Shown: one piece after another, positions 12,501 to 27,425 of the stretch
How the letters are laid out: every line of letters begins with the position of its first letter
How positions within the stretch are numbered: position 1 is the first letter of the stretch
NCBI RefSeq assembly: GCF_031877795.1
Contig: NC_133934.1
Location: forward strand, 22,695,716-22,759,715
DNA length: 64,000 nucleotides
From: Strix aluco
Taxonomy: Eukaryota; Chordata; Aves; Strigiformes; Strigidae
Direction: 5' to 3'
Made by a program: the position numbers and the translations under genes
Notes under the pieces: generated by a model
The model's database searches: none
What the model was told of the DNA's origin: nothing
Seen by the model: the letters and a program-made list of their open reading frames with translations, nothing else

Positions 12501-15104
12501 TCTCAGTAACAAGTATAGAAACAGTACACACTGCTACAAACTTTACCAGAATGTACACGCATGCAAGTTTCCTTCAGTTATTTTCAAATGGATATTTAAC
12601 CATATTTTAAAAGCCAATATGCATGTGCAAAATCTGGCTTTTAAAGTCCTGCGCAACACTGAGACATCACATCCAGTCTTACATAACGTGCAGAAATCAC
12701 TCCCACAACTTGGGACTCACCATGTTTCAAGATTCTAAAAGTGTCAGGACAATTGTTCCAGTCAAATTTCTGTTACATATGGGAAATTCATCCTTGAATT
12801 CCCAAGAACCCGTTTCACACTAAAATAGGCACAAATACTATTTTAACATTTTTTATTATACTGTCTGTCTGATTTTACCCCACTTGCTGCTTTATATCTA
12901 AATTCAGGGACATATTGGTTCTGTATAATAAAAAGAAATAGAAAAAAGATGAGATAATAATCAGACAAGTTTCCTTTAGTGCAAAATACATAGATAAATA
13001 CAGCAAAATACATAGGATAAAATGACATTGCTTTAACATAGGAATCTTAAAGGTCTAGAGTCATCTGGACACCGTAATTATTACCAGAGTTCAGAGAAAG
13101 ACACACCATGTATTACAGATTATAGAAGATATCTTCAGCTTTTATCCTCTGATATAAAAGTAGGAAAGTTCAAACAGGTCCAAAATTTCTATAAATAAAC
13201 AATACTGTATTAAAGTGTTCTGTGAATGTGTCAAGTCTTGAAGAACCAGATTGTGAACCTGGCTTTGTGCCCACACCAGGAATTATGAAGCTGTTCAGCA
13301 TTCACGCTGCCTACATTTGCTGCCTATATAACTGCTACCAAGATTAGAAGCAAGGAGCCTCTATAGGACCATTGACTCAGCCTCTTTACAGGTGGATGAA
13401 GAATAGTCAACTACAAAGTTGATCATAAATGGTATAGAGCTCTCCAGTAGATGAGCTAAGTAGTCATATAAAGTTATCTGCTCTAAATAAAAGACTGATA
13501 CATGCTGGCATATTTCCTTACCTGAAAAATAGAGCAGGAAAGAAGTGTGAGAACACAGAGCTCTGTGGCTTTGAGTCATAATGTGACTTTTTTTAGGCTT
13601 GTTTATTATCATTGTTGTTAACCTATAAGTTAATCCTAATTTAATTTTTGCACAATGGGGAAAACCCACTCCTGGTTCCTAGTATCTACAGTCCCATCTG
13701 TCCTAATAAATTAGAGTGAGGTTGCTCAAGCACTAGATGTCTGTTCATCTACACCTGCTTAACTGGTAATTCTTCCCCTAGTCATGCTTTAGATTGATCT
13801 AAATATCTCTCTTCAAGACAAAGTCTGAGCAGGCTTTTGGAGACAGTTTGCTTCATAAACTGATCCCAAAGCCTATGCAGATGAAAATCTGTCAGTTTTC
13901 CTCCAGTTTTCCCTCCATATATATTCCACACGGTCCTCCAATACCATTCTCATAGACTAATCACCCAGTCACACATCACAGATCCTCACGTCACACCTCA
14001 AAACTTCCAATACATGATCCTTTGAGTTTCCTAATATCAAATGCTGTTCTAGGAAGCTGCAACATAGTTTTCACATTAGTTCAGGCACTTTAATCTGTGG
14101 GAGGAAGTGGGGAAACCACCTGCCCCAAATCCCCATACCTGTAAAATAAAGGTGACCTCTCAGGGCCTTAAGGGTTTACCTGAAACACAGAGGGAAGTAC
14201 TATGCAGTGTGGATCTGGTAAAACTATACAAAGCTGGCTATCTCTAACCAATGCGGAAATGAGCTAGTCCTTTTCACCTGATCTCAGAAACTGAGACTCT
14301 CCATTCTCAGAAACTCTCATTCCTTGACTACTTTTTACTTAGTAGTGTGAACATAGTCTCAAGTTGCTGTCCATTCACTGGCCATTACTATCTTTCCCCA
14401 GTTATCTGTCTGTTAATTTCTTATGAAAAATATCAGTAGTACAACAGTGCCCTGAGAAAGCAAATATGTGAATGTGGGGATCCATAAATGCAAATCATAA
14501 TTTTAAAAAACAGACACACCATTTGGAGATCTTTTACACAGACACTGTTTATCATATTCTTCTTCAAATGCACTAACAGATGACTGTAACAACTTCTAGT
14601 GCTATTGTGAAGGCAGACCTCTCTTTTATAAGCTGAACACTCCAGTTGTCTTCCCACTCATTACATCCTACATGTTGTCAATCTTAGTTTCAAAAACTGT
14701 CAATCAGAAATGCAGTGGGTGATATGTGTAGGATATTTTTTAACCACACTAAGGTGGGCATTTCTCTGATTTTCCTTTATTCTCTTGATTGCAAAGTACA
14801 GTATGTGTCTTACATGCATACAAGCAAACACAAAAGTATATGAAAAACAGTATTTTGAAAACTGAAAACAGAACTTCAGTACAGTAACCCTTACAGCTAA
14901 TCAAAGTCTTATTCTTAGTCAGACATCTTCCTGATTATTTAATACAGTGGTTCCAGATGTTATAATTATCTCTTTAGACTTAAGTTATTGATTTATTAAG
15001 AGCAATTATCAGATATTAACAAAAGAGAGAAAATAAAAGTCACAATAATTTGCTGAAGCACACAGTTACTTCTACAGTTATATCAGTATCTGTGATCATG
15101 CTGC
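6512..15104. other. AT-rich intergenic DNA, no gene seen
   Basis: The open frames do not exceed about 115 codons, have no recognisable domain, and lack the GC and codon bias of the PCDH7 exon. There is an A-run of 17 at about 9438-9454. A possible old LTR fragment at about 11470-11690 is listed separately. I could not name any other repeat. Confidence 0.55.
11470..11690 (+). mobile_element. Possible old LTR or retroelement 3' fragment
   Basis: This segment differs in composition from its neighbours and ends in CACACAATAAAGTGAACGG, a polyadenylation signal close to a CpG-containing end, as in a retroviral R/U5 region. It also contains CpG-bearing words (GAGCGAGATAAG, TTAGCGGAAAA) that are rare in the surrounding AT-rich DNA. 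I could not assign it to a family and the boundaries are guesses. Confidence 0.25.
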
Positions 15105-15260
<156 letters not shown>

Positions 15261-15399
15261 ACAGGGTGGCACAGGAGTGGAAATGAAGACTGTATTAGAT
15301 GGGTGATTAATCTGACTCAGTGTGGGAGTTCTTACATTTTAATAGTAATACAATAGTTTCTACTATTGTTATAGATGTACACATGTCTTGTATAACACT

Positions 15400-15435
15400 G
15401 TAAAGTACAAGCAAAATGTAAAGTACAAGCAAAAT
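15400..15435. repeat. 18-base perfect tandem duplication
   Basis: The 18-base unit GTAAAGTACAAGCAAAAT occurs twice back to back, at 15400-15417 and 15418-15435, with no mismatch. A perfect pair of this length is best explained by a recent replication slippage event. Confidence 0.95.
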
Positions 15436-18400
15436 TTAATTCACCTATGAATTTTCTGTAAAATATTTTTTTTTTACTGTTTGAGAAACCACATTGTTGA
15501 CAAATCCTTCAATCTCAAGAGGCTTACCTGCTGCCACTGGTATCAGAAGATGGCAGTCTCACTTATAAAGCCTCTGATGACCTGTAATTTAAATACTTTA
15601 CCAGACTTGCTGAGCTGGTTTGCCTCAAAGGCATTAAGGCTGACCAGTTGGTGATCTATTACAGTATTACAGAATTGGTACTGAAATTGTTTTAGCAATA
15701 GGTATATACAGAACAAAAAATCTTCAACAGAGAAAAGAATAAATGAAAACAAAATTGCACTTTATATTCTGGTGCTAAAGAAATATTTTCTTCCTGTCTT
15801 CCCTAGTAGCTGAACTTTTTTCAGTGACAGTTCATCGGGCTGCTTGCTGAGGTACTTCAGCAACAGGGTACATTTTCAGTTCAGACCTAAATAACTTTAT
15901 GGATTTTGTGGGATGATCAAGAAGTTAAGCACTGATGGTGGTTATTTCATCTTTAAAAAATACTCTACTTACACAATTTGAAACAGCTAAAGCCTTCATG
16001 TCTGACAAATGTTGCTTGTAATGAAAATATTTACATACTCCTAACTACAGAGACTGTCAGATGTTGCTAAAATTACCAGTGTTGCACAATACGGAAGGCA
16101 ACATGAATGATTGTCAGCCACTAAAAGAAACAGGTTCTGTGTTCCAAAAAGCCTTATCAACTCTAGCTTCTCAATTTTTTAAAACTTTCTGTGCCTCAAA
16201 ACGTACTGACTTTCTTTAATGGGGCATTATCACTTCTCTTGCAGTACTTCACACACAGGATACCAAGAGAATAGATTAATTTTCTATTTGTCTCACTGTT
16301 CTTTTCTGCAAGGACTCTTTGAACTATAATCTATTTTATGGCTAATCCTTTAGTTTCATTCCCTATTTATTGGTGTAACTGACAAGGGAGAGGTAGCTAA
16401 ATATCATTCCAAACTCTTCACCCTATTAAGGGGCAAAGGAAGTTAAGTACACAGAGAATACAGATATGATACAGATGAACTTTCACACCCCATTATTTTG
16501 ACACTATATTTTGGACTTTTTCAGCATTGTCATTCATAACTTGCTTTTCAAGATTTCATTGCTTCATTTCTAGTGAAATGCAGCTATCTGTTCCCTGTCT
16601 AGGGAATGGTACATTCAAAAATCTCTTAATTATATCTCTTCTTCCATTTACTGAGTTGTTTCCTGGAGATTAACCTAGCCCTAAATTAATAGTTAAAAAT
16701 GGCAATTTCTCTATTAAATGTTTGTAGAATAACCAGAAATATATTTACAACTAGTACAGAGTGTTGTTGAATCACAAAACTGAATCTTAAACTGAATGTT
16801 AACTTTTCACTCCATAAAAAAGAGAAGAACATGGAAAGAGAAAACATAGGTAGTAGCGCTCTTGGAGAAGGAGAAAGGATAACTCTTGACTATCTGTCCA
16901 CATCCAATTGCTATATAGTATGTTTCTTCATAAATCAACTGGATTACTTTTTGTTTCTGTTTCCTTTAAAAATATAGTTACACACACTGAGTAAAGGAAC
17001 TGAGAGACGGCAAGAAGTTTTTTGCATTATAAAAATCCACTGGAAAAAACATACTGGGAAATTTATTAAATCATGCAGGTGACAATGAATTCAGCATTTC
17101 TTTAAAACTTCATATTTATAGAATAAACCATGAGTATAAGCAATTTTAAATCCTTACCAAATCATTCAGCAGGGAGTAGATTGTGAAAAGGAGATCTTAT
17201 TAATATAGACTGTATGCTTTTCAGCACTAATTTTTCACTCTCACAAAAGCACCAAGTAAAAGAAGGTTCTCTCAAGTACTAAAATAGGCTGTGGCAAAGA
17301 AATTGGCAAAATGATGAAACACATACATGCCAGATGGCTGTGTTTTCATGTTCCAATAGAAGGGTGTCATAATTCCATTCTTGATTGCAGTTCTTTACAT
17401 AAAAGACATCAAAAATAGAATGTGTCAGAAAACTATATTCTACTGTGAGTATCAATTTTAAAAGTCCCAGTGCATAAAAGGAAATGACTGGCTACATCAC
17501 AATTGTTTAAAATGTCTAAGAACTCTGTACAATAAAAAAATTAAGCACAGGCTGAACAAAAATCTATCTAACAAAGAAATGCTAAGTACAATTTTGCATT
17601 TGAGCTCCTATTTCTTTTCCTAGATGTTAGGTGTCTTGTTCAATCAGAGCAGACTTATCTTTTGAGAGTACCTAGTGAGCCAAACAAAATTTGTCTTTTT
17701 TTGAAGTGGCTAATTGTCCAATTCTACACAGCAATTTACACAGAAATCCAGAAAAGGGGTCAACTCACCAAGACATATTCAAACCTACATCTCAGATCTA
17801 TCATTCCTACAGAAGTTGTGCTACAGTTCAGCCATGTACGCAGGTGTTCCCTGGCCTGAACAAGAGCATGCAATTTCTGTAGTTTAGTAGACAAAGCACT
17901 TTGGGTATGGTCTGAATTTTGAGTTTGTTCATTTCATACCAGAGATATACTGAACTAAAAACCAAATATGAAGAGAGGGCCGTTTATAAATTTAGAGTTT
18001 AGGTTCCTTCCTACCTGTTGTTCTGGGTTCTGGCCAAAATCTTCCCTCTCCCTCTTAGATAGTGTACCAGAGATTGAGGATCACCTCAAATTTAATAGTC
18101 CAAAATGAGAGTTTCTCCATTATGAACTAATGTTAATACAGACATTCTGAAGTGTTGTTTTGAATGTAGGAGTTTCAGTTCTGCTTAAAGTCCACTTTGA
18201 TGGTACATATGAATGTCGCTAGTAATAGTCTTCAAGTATCTGAAAATGTGTATTCTACTACTAGGCAGTATTCTTCCAACAGTATTTTAAAGAGTAGTTT
18301 GAAATGGCAGGCCTTTCAGAAACAAGGAAATGCTTCAAATTTGTTAGACATATGCTTTCTTATAGTTAAAGAAATTAAAAAGGAAAGAAGGTTTACAATG

Positions 18401-19606
18401 ACATGTTCTCAAAAGTTCTCTCTTTTTTTTTTATCTAATCTCTGCAAGTGAATGAGGAAAATATTTCTGTTTAAAAGACAATTATTGATTAGACAATACA
18501 AGATGAACACTGATATAATCTACTACTCTTACTGAAGATACTTTTACTGAAATAAAATTTCTCACAGGAATTTGGATAAGGGGAAGGTAAAGGCAGGAAT
18601 ACAATTTTCTAATAACTGGATAAAAGTAGACAGAAGTAGGATGTTTTGGCAAAAGAAGGGTGAAAAATTAGCAGTCATTAAAATAGAGATAGAAATTATC
18701 AAAAGGAACGTTGAAATGCATTATACCACAGGACGCAGAAAGAGTGGTCTTTGAAAATACGGCCTTCTTCTGGAAATAATAATTTTCAATACAAGGAAAT
18801 TGTAATTGAATTTTTCTGTGTTGTATCAGAGATGCATTGAAATGAGAAAGTAGAGTATTTTGAACACAAAAAACTGACTAAATGTATGAGAAGTGAACTA
18901 TATTGACACCAAAATATCTTCAGAAACATGGAGGTATGCATGAAAGAAAAGGAACTAGTTATGGTGTGAATGTCTTGTGCAGGAATCTTTGCAGAGTTAA
19001 CTCAAGATATGAGAATGGTGTTTCATGGTATGTCTCCTCAGGACATCACTGCCATACAGATACAGTTGACAAGATATGTGTGAGCTAAGTCACCTATGCA
19101 TGCTGTCAAACAACTTAGCATTCCATTTCACTTCACTCTGCAGTTCAGTGACTGTTCACACTGCTTGCATGACAGTTTGCTCCTGGGCTCTCTTTTGAAC
19201 TGTTGCAGATAGTTTTCTCTCAGGGAAAATTCAGGTGGGGATAATTTACTCCAAAGTAAACCTATAGGCAGTACGAAGAGCACTTCAACAGGTCTGTCTC
19301 CACATCTGCACCACCACAGTCAAACATACACACACACATATGCATGCATATACACACTGAGCCCTCCATTGCAAATCTGGACCTTGATTGCCCACAAGTT
19401 GTCATGTCATACTTCCAGAAATGCAACACACACTTTTGGCGTAATTTTATAAAAACACTACTTGTGGGCTACACAGGGCCTTAGCCTTCCCCAGGCACCC
19501 TAAGCCCTATGGGGATAGATGACCACAGCAATGTTGATCACCTACAATGCCAGAAACAGATGTATTAGTGAGGTGCTTAGCCCAGATTAGTAACCCTCTT
19601 ACTTGT

Positions 19607-19632
19607 TGTACCAAATTACAACATTTGGTACA
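19607..19632. repeat. Perfect 10-bp inverted repeat (hairpin)
   Basis: The arms TGTACCAAAT (19607-19616) and ATTTGGTACA (19623-19632) are exact reverse complements separated by a 6-base loop (TACAAC). It could be a protein-binding palindrome or the relic of a small inverted-repeat element. No poly-T run follows it. Confidence 0.9.
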
Positions 19633-22600
19633 CCAAATACATACATATTTAGAATATCCACCCCTATGTCTGAATTAATACAACCAGGTTCATATAAGAA
19701 GACAGGGCTTGCTGGGTTCTGGCCTGCTGTATGCTGTGTACACATACTAATGGTTTCTTAAAACAAATAAGTAAAATAAAAGGTGTAGGAGTTCAATATT
19801 CAACAGGAACATGCTCCCAGAGTTACAGATACACTTGGTGGATTGTTGAAAAATGGTTCAGTTCAGAACACAAAAGCTTCACACTGTCAGTGTCACACAT
19901 TTAATATTGTATAACATTTTATTAAAACATAACTCAAAGTTACTTACAATGGAAGCTACTATCTTCCACATATTAGCATTACTATGAGAAAACCCTAATG
20001 AGTGCATGATGAGTTTATCATTCTCTAACTTCTTTACCTATTCACAGCATAGGGAGATGGAGCACACAGGCTGAACAGTCTGAGCACACAGTTCATTCAT
20101 GGAATAAATTTCTTCAAAAATCAAGCAGTATGTTTAATATCCAGGATCCTTTGGAAAGAAATATATTTGATAATATATTAAAGAGAGCATGATAGGACTA
20201 AATGAAGATTCTGCAACCATTTCTATGTATATGAGCATTTATATTTTAAATTATATCTTTTATTACTGGTTTATATTTACATTTAGCTAACACATAGCAA
20301 TCTTGCCATCAATCTTCTCACTCAAGTAGATATACATGAACTAAAAAATAATTTTTATGATACTGGTTGTATTTTTCATAAGAATAAGATAGTATCAGCA
20401 ATAACACCACTATTTATGTCTCTAGCCAACAAATTAATGTTATTTTCATTTTTTCCAAAATTGTTCATATCAAAATGACACAAGAAACTAGTCAGATGAC
20501 TAAAAAACTATCAAAATTTATTTGAAAGTTGAATACTTACCAAAGTTTTTATCTCTTTTCCCTAGTTATAGGGAAACCTTACAATACTTAGATAGCAAAT
20601 ATCAGGGGAAGAGTACAAATCAAGAGATATTTCTGCTTATGGGACCAAAATGTATTCCACTATGGTAGGTTTGTCTGTTTCCTTAGAGAAAAAAAAAAAA
20701 AAAAATCAGAAATAAGGGTGAGAAAGCAAAAAGTAAAACTCTGAAAAAATGAGGCTTCAGTCTTTATGGCTTTGACACTATGCTGGCTTTCACCCAAGAT
20801 TTCTGTAGAACAGTGTGTGGAGGCAAAATGTTCTGCACTGCTTCTAGGACATACACTTTCCTTTGCCAAGTACGCCAGGGCTCCGTAACATACTCATACA
20901 GCCAACACATCTCTGGTGTTTAAAGTCTAATCGAAAAAAATCCACTCACTAAATTGAAGGGAAATCAGTGTTCACATCCTGAAGAAGATTTGAGTCAAAC
21001 CTACCTCAATTTAAATTATTGGCTCAGATAATTCAAACATTGTCATTATCTTTAGAACAGTAAGCCACTCCCTTCAGCAGTGCTTGAAAGAGCCATTTAT
21101 TCTCCCTTTCTTCCTTTCCTCTGAAATCAGTTTCTCTCACCATAGGAAACATGCTGGCAAATTGTGAAGTGCAAAGAATTATTAAGATAAGTTAGTGAAA
21201 GAGGTGAGAATAGAAATCAGGAACTCTAAGCCTAATTCATGTGCCTTGAGGCTGAAAAAGGATTATATAATGTAAGGTTTCCTTTATCAGACACCCACTA
21301 TTATACATTGCACGAGAAAATGCCTCTCAGAAATGTTTATGGTAATGCTTTTTCCTTGGTTGGCAATGCCAAGATATCAGCATCTTTTAAAAAATAGAAT
21401 AAGAAACTACTGTATATTCCATGCATCTTAATGTTTCAATATATATAAAGAATTCACTAAGTTTATTATACCATCTACTTGATTTGAAGGGGGAGGAATT
21501 AATGAAACACCAAAATCTGGTGAAGCAAGTCTGAAACTTACTAAAAATCACTTGTTCTGTCACTGCAGTGACATTTGAAAAAGTCTTTACTGAGATCAGA
21601 GAACTGATTTTTCAGCAAAGCAATCTATCTGTGCGAAAAGCAAATTATTTGCTATAATCTATATTCAATATACTCTTTCACAACTAGAAAAATAAAGTAC
21701 ATCAATAAAAGAATCATTTAAAACCAGAAGAAGGTGACAGGGAAGATAATAATGCCAAAAGCAGCAGCTACTTCTGCTCATTCAAACTCAGCATAAAATT
21801 AACCTGTAGGAGACTTTGGCACTACACTGAAATGTTTAGAGCACATTACATATATAGAAGACTTAGGCAGCAATGGTTTGGATGGGTTTTCTTCCTTTGT
21901 TATTATTAGGGTCATTTGTAAGCCTTTGGTCTGAATATACATATGTAGGGAGTTTTGTACTGCCATCTGTTGATGAATTAGGAATAGAATTGAAGTCCAC
22001 ACAAGAATGAGATTGCTCCCACCATCCTTTCGAGAGAAAGAGGGAATTGAAAGTTGGAAAAAAGTCAGTCTGCATCAGCTTTTCCCAGGAAGCTCTTAGG
22101 GACTCACCAGAAATGCACGCAAACCCCCAATGGCATGGAAAGAAAGAAGTTCTGTTTTGTGGTTAGGGCTCTGCTTAAAGGTCATGCGACTGATCCCACG
22201 CTGCCACCAAAGGTTTTGTGAGGAAATGATACAGATATGTTTGTAGGAAGGCATCTTTGCAGTAAAGGAGCACTTTGTTAAAGTGGCAGAGGACAGCAGC
22301 AGAAAACCTAATTATGGTTGTTAATATCCACTCAGACATGTCCTGAAGACTTCAGAAGCTAGCCCCAAAGTACAATGGATCAAAACACTGTTTTAAATAT
22401 GCATAGTGTCCCACAGTTACTGTATTGCAAGAAGACAAAGAAAAGGAGAAACATACATATTCAGACTCAATATTTGAAGGACAGTGATTCTAGTTAAATA
22501 AGAACATTATTTTTTGGTAAATAGTTTTTTGCAAACACACAGACTGAACATGCCTAAATCCATAGTCATTACCAGTTTTGGACAGAAATATATTAAGATT

Positions 22601-25600
22601 AGTACTGCAATTGTTTTTTTATTATTTTTATAGACATACATTCTTAATACATGATCTTTGCAGAGAGTTACAAAAGTACTTTCTGTATTAAAATCTGATT
22701 TATAAGAAAGCACAATTTCTAGAAGCAGTCTAATAGATCTAATTTTTCAGCTTGCTTTTAGCAAGTCAGTTTCTGTAACACTCTTCAGTATTCACTGTAA
22801 CTTGACTTAACATTCAACAGTACTTCCACATTACTGGCAATAATGTACTTAATTGTCCATTTCTTTTTCTTTTCTAGCAAAAAAGTGGGAAAGTCTTACA
22901 TAAACCTTTTTAAAATTTTAAAATTAAGACTAGTAGCAATCTGCCCCAAGTACCAGTTTAATAGTAGATAGTGGGAAAAGTTGATATCTAGCTTCAACTG
23001 CTCATTAATAGAATATTATCCTTGAGGGAAGTTTATTAGATTCTGTTCTGCTCTCTGCTTCATTGCTGATGTGACACATATCTCCAGCCTTACTGGCTGG
23101 GAACTGGTGATTTACAAAACTCATGGGGTGGTAAGTGTTCTTATAAAAAACTGACTAATTTGTTTCTGGGACACTTTTATCCCCAGTTGTCAAAGCTTTC
23201 ACTCAGTGAAAAAGAAATCCCAAATTAAAATTGAAGTTCTCCTGAAACCCAAATACTTCATATCAAACACAAAGAACTGGCAATTTGGAGTCTGAACTCA
23301 TTCCATACTGCAACCTGAAAACTGATCTCCTTGTAAACTGCATAGATCATATGAAGACTTGATCAATAAAGCACCATCAAGAGACCTAGTCTCCTGAGAG
23401 TATCTCAGATCTCCAAGATAACACAACTTGTTGACACCAAACTACAGATAGCATCAGGGAACTAAAGAAGTGATATGACAAAGGGATATTTGCTTATCTG
23501 ATATATTTTACTGTCATCAGAGAGAAAACACTGGTACCAAGATTTTCTGGACTACTGTGTTGTCCTTTTCTCCCCCATTTCCCATTTTTCCACACTGCTG
23601 TACTTGACCATCTTCTTTCCTTCAGTTTGCTACTGCTGGCATCGCCAGTCTGGGAAGAGAGCCTAAGTCAATACATTCATTGGATTATGCTCTGTTCTGT
23701 GCCTCACCTTTAATGTTAGCACATTTCTCTAGTGAGAGCAGTCTCACTCTTTGGGAAGCACTGAATGAAAAGACTAAAGTGCAATTGGTGTTTTACTAAT
23801 ACTTCACATAAACCAGTGGCCGATATATTCTTCTGGAGCTTTCCCTCCATAGATTACTGAATTCCTTTATGCAATGTTGATGTCTATTTCTTTGGTTTAC
23901 ATCTCAGTTCAGTACTTGCATTTGAGTGAACATTGCATGTTAAAGAGGCCCAGAGAAGGCATTTTGTTTTGCTAGGCCTTTTAAATGGAGGTTAGACGTC
24001 CTTGTAAAGGTCAAGTAGAGCTCCAAGAAATTTCCTTCAGATAACTTGACAGAAAGGTTGCAAGTTAAAGCTTTTGTTTTTGAAATTCAAATAAAAATTC
24101 TATAGTAAAATTTGGTTATTCAATTTCCTTCAGTTTTTTTCTCCATGATTTTTCTTCCTAAATTTGCCTGATGTTGGGTCTTTCTAAACTAGTAGTTAAA
24201 TTTTTCCAGAATGTCTAATTCTTTATGTGTTTAAGAACTACATCAGTGAACAGCTCAAATTTGGTCATATATTTGATTTTTCCCTTTATTATATGTGAAA
24301 GGCATAGTCTTGTAATGTTTTCCTTATTTCCTCTCCCACTACCTTCACAACACAGTAACCTTCACACTGAATGAGAATAGCTGGATACAGCTTCCTGCAT
24401 GACTTTTCAATTGCTGGCAATTTAGTTGGCCAGATGGGGTTTCTGTGGAGAAATGTGAAGGCTAAGTGTGCCCCTGCAGAGCTCTTGGCTCCTGCTGACT
24501 CAGCAAGTGAAGGACACAATCAAATAGTACAACTTCCACCTCTTTACTCACCTTCTTTATATTCCCTTCTATTTTCCTTCCTTCCACTCATTCAGGACTG
24601 TGTCTGTACTACTATTTCAGGTGACCTTTTTTTTTCCCCCAATTAGGATCTGCAGTAGCTTGAAATTAAGGGAATCTTTACCAGTCTTACTCTAAGTTCC
24701 TACAGGGAAAATGTGAAGTTGCAGAGACTAAAATGAGGCATGAAGCTTTAGCAGACGCATGAAGCAGAAGCCGTGTGTGTAGATAATATGAAATGGTAGC
24801 ACAGAGTTCTTCAGCCAGGAATGGAAGTGTCTGTATATTGTCTCTGTATGGGTAGCACAGTGAGGCATCAGTTGGTTTCTGCTCTTACCGATACTAGGAA
24901 AGCATTAAGAGCAGTAGCAGCAGCTGAGATAATTTTTTTTTTCCAGAGAAGCCTTAAAAAAGACTAAGTGAGGGCAGATATTGAGGGAAATGAGATTTAA
25001 GCCCCATTATAAATGGAAATGTCTTCAAATAGAGTAATTGTGAAAATGTGCTGAGGCACCAGTCCATTTAAAAGTCATGGGAACATATTTATCAGCCACA
25101 TTAAAGTAAAGGGAAGTCACATAATACAAGCTTACATTTACAACTGATTGACTTCAGAATGCCTTAAATTGGCACGTAGATACTTTTATAAAAGATAGAC
25201 AGCTCTGGGAAACAAAACACTGAAGAAAGCCAGCCAGTCAAACGAAACACCTTATCAAGAGTAAGCTACAAGCAAGTGGGATTCTGGCCACAGTATACTT
25301 GTACATCAAATATGAGAGTTTGGCTCTCTCTGACATGCTTCTTTAAAATGGAAATGCCCTTTTTTACAAAGGTATGCTTTTTTCTTCATACATATGTCTC
25401 AAGTCCCACAAAACAGCCACAAGATGGGAATATTTTTGTCTCTCTCCAGTTTGCAATCAGATTTAATGAGGAATCTTACTATTCTAAAGATAAGGCAAGA
25501 ACTGAATATTTAAAAGCTTTCTTTTTCTTTTATAAAGAGCAAAATATTATTTTTAAAATAGTATTTAATGACTGATTAGTCCTCAGTGTGGCCCAGACAT

Positions 25601-26448
25601 CAGGTTTTTTGAAACAGCAAGTCAGCATGACAGCGGCCTTGAATGGTGGTTTTGATGAGAGTGCTTGTGTGGTGAGAAAGGACTGTTACATGGGCGGTTC
25701 TCAGTCTCAGACCTTAAATTTCCAGCATGATTGAGGATCAATAATGATGGTTCCATTCTTCTACAGGCAGACAGTTGATGTCTAATCCTTCTTGCTAGTT
25801 AAAAACAAAACTATTTTCAAAAAAGCTACTAGTTCTGCTTTTAAAGTACACATAACGGAAACAAAAGAAGCCTAAATTATTAGTTCCAAGTCCTTCTACT
25901 GATTAATCTAACCCAAGAAAATTGATGATATTCTGTACATCACTGATAAATAATTTTGATGTCATATTGACAACTTCAGCAGTTTATAAAATTTTACATC
26001 TGACAGCAACTGCTTGCCAAATATTTTCTTGCTATTATTACGTAACCAAATATACATATATTTACAAATATATGCACACAAGCATATGTATGCATGTTGG
26101 GTAGGAATCTCTGAAATTGGGCCTAGGTAAATTGGTTTATCTGGTATGACTTTCTTTCATTTTCCTCAACAGGAAAATATTCTCAAGTTTACTGACCTGT
26201 ATCCTCAAGGTGTTTTCTTCCTACCTGAGATACATAGCATAGTGGACACAAGGCTTGCTGTAAATTGGAGGAAGAGTGGAAGTGTAAATGAGTTTTGCTG
26301 GAGGAAAATGAGAGACAGAAAACTTACCTAATTCTGTAGCCTAATAGTTAAGATACTTAATTGAATATAGGGTGGCTGTACGCCAAGTGACTTTAAATAA
26401 GTTTTCCAAACTGCTTATATTCTTACATTACATGTTCCTTTGAGAAAA

Positions 26449-27425
26449 TGTATTGGATTTGTATGGCGAGGTGGGGGCTGAGGGGGGTTATAGAGGTGGC
26501 TTCTGTGAGAAGCTGTTAGAAGCTTCCCCTATGTCCAATAGAGCCAGTGCCAGCCAGCTCCAAGACTGCTGCTGGCCAAGGCCAAGCCCATCAGAGATAG
26601 TGGTAACAACTCTGTGATAACATATTTAAGAAGGGAAAAAAAAAAACCTGCACAACTGCAGCCAGAGAGAGGAATGAGAATATGTGAGAGGAAGACCTCT
26701 GCAGTCACCAAGATCAGTGAAGGAGGGGGAGGAGGTGCTCCAGGGTCCAGAACAGAGATTCCCCTGCAGCCCGTGGTGCAGCCCATGGTGAGGCAGGAAC
26801 GGCGGAGTGGATCTCCACCTGCAGCCCGAGGGGAACACCATGGCAGAGCAGGGGGATGCCTGAAGGAGGCTGTGACCCTGTGGAAGGAGGCTGCAGCAGG
26901 CTTCTGGCAGGACCTGTGAACCCGTAGAGAGAGAGAAGCCCACACTGGAGCAGGTTTGTTGGCAGGACTTGTGATCCTGTGCGGGACCCACGCTGGAGCA
27001 GTCTGTTCCTGCAGGACTGCACCCCATGGAAGGGACCCACGCTGGAGCAGTTTGGGAGAAGTTCATGGAGGATTGTCTCCTGTGGGATGGACTCCACACT
27101 GGAGCAGGGGAAGAGAATGAGGAGGAAGCAGCAGCAGAAATGTATGATGAACTGACCACAATCCCTCATTCCCTGTCCCCCTGCGCCTCTAGTGGGGAGG
27201 AGGTAGAGAAATTGAGAGTGAAGTTGAGCCCAGGAAGAAGGGAGATGGTAACTGGTTAATGATCTCTCCCTGTCCCTACCCATGTCTCTACTCACGAGTC
27301 TCCCTGTGTCCCTCCTTACCCACAAGTCATTCATTATATTGTCTCTCCTCTGTGCAGTTGAGGAGAGCGAGTGATAGAGAAGTTTTGGTGGGCACCTGGC
27401 ATCCAGCCAGGGTCAACCCACCACA
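26449..27425 (+). mobile_element. Solo LTR of an avian endogenous retrovirus (ERVL-like), plus strand
   Basis: The 977-base element runs from TGTATTGGATTT to a terminus ending in AACCCACCACA, so it has TG...CA ends. A TATA-like ATATTTAAG lies at about 26620-26628 after a GATAACA word, and a short A-run follows. Downstream, the U5/R portion contains a chain of imperfect repeats built on words such as CACGCTGGAGCAG and CCCGTGG (about 26740-27110). I recognise this layout from a common bird LTR family. Compared with my memory of that family, the stretch just after 27245 looks deleted: the expected AATAAATTAAATT polyadenylation region is absent. Flanks of 5 bases (GAAAA and GAGAT) do not match well. 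No coding sequence adjoins it. Confidence 0.8.

Noticed and set aside
26529-27334. Overlapping minus-strand frames of 138-206 codons
   Set aside because: They lie antisense within a solo LTR and give no retroviral or cellular protein similarity.
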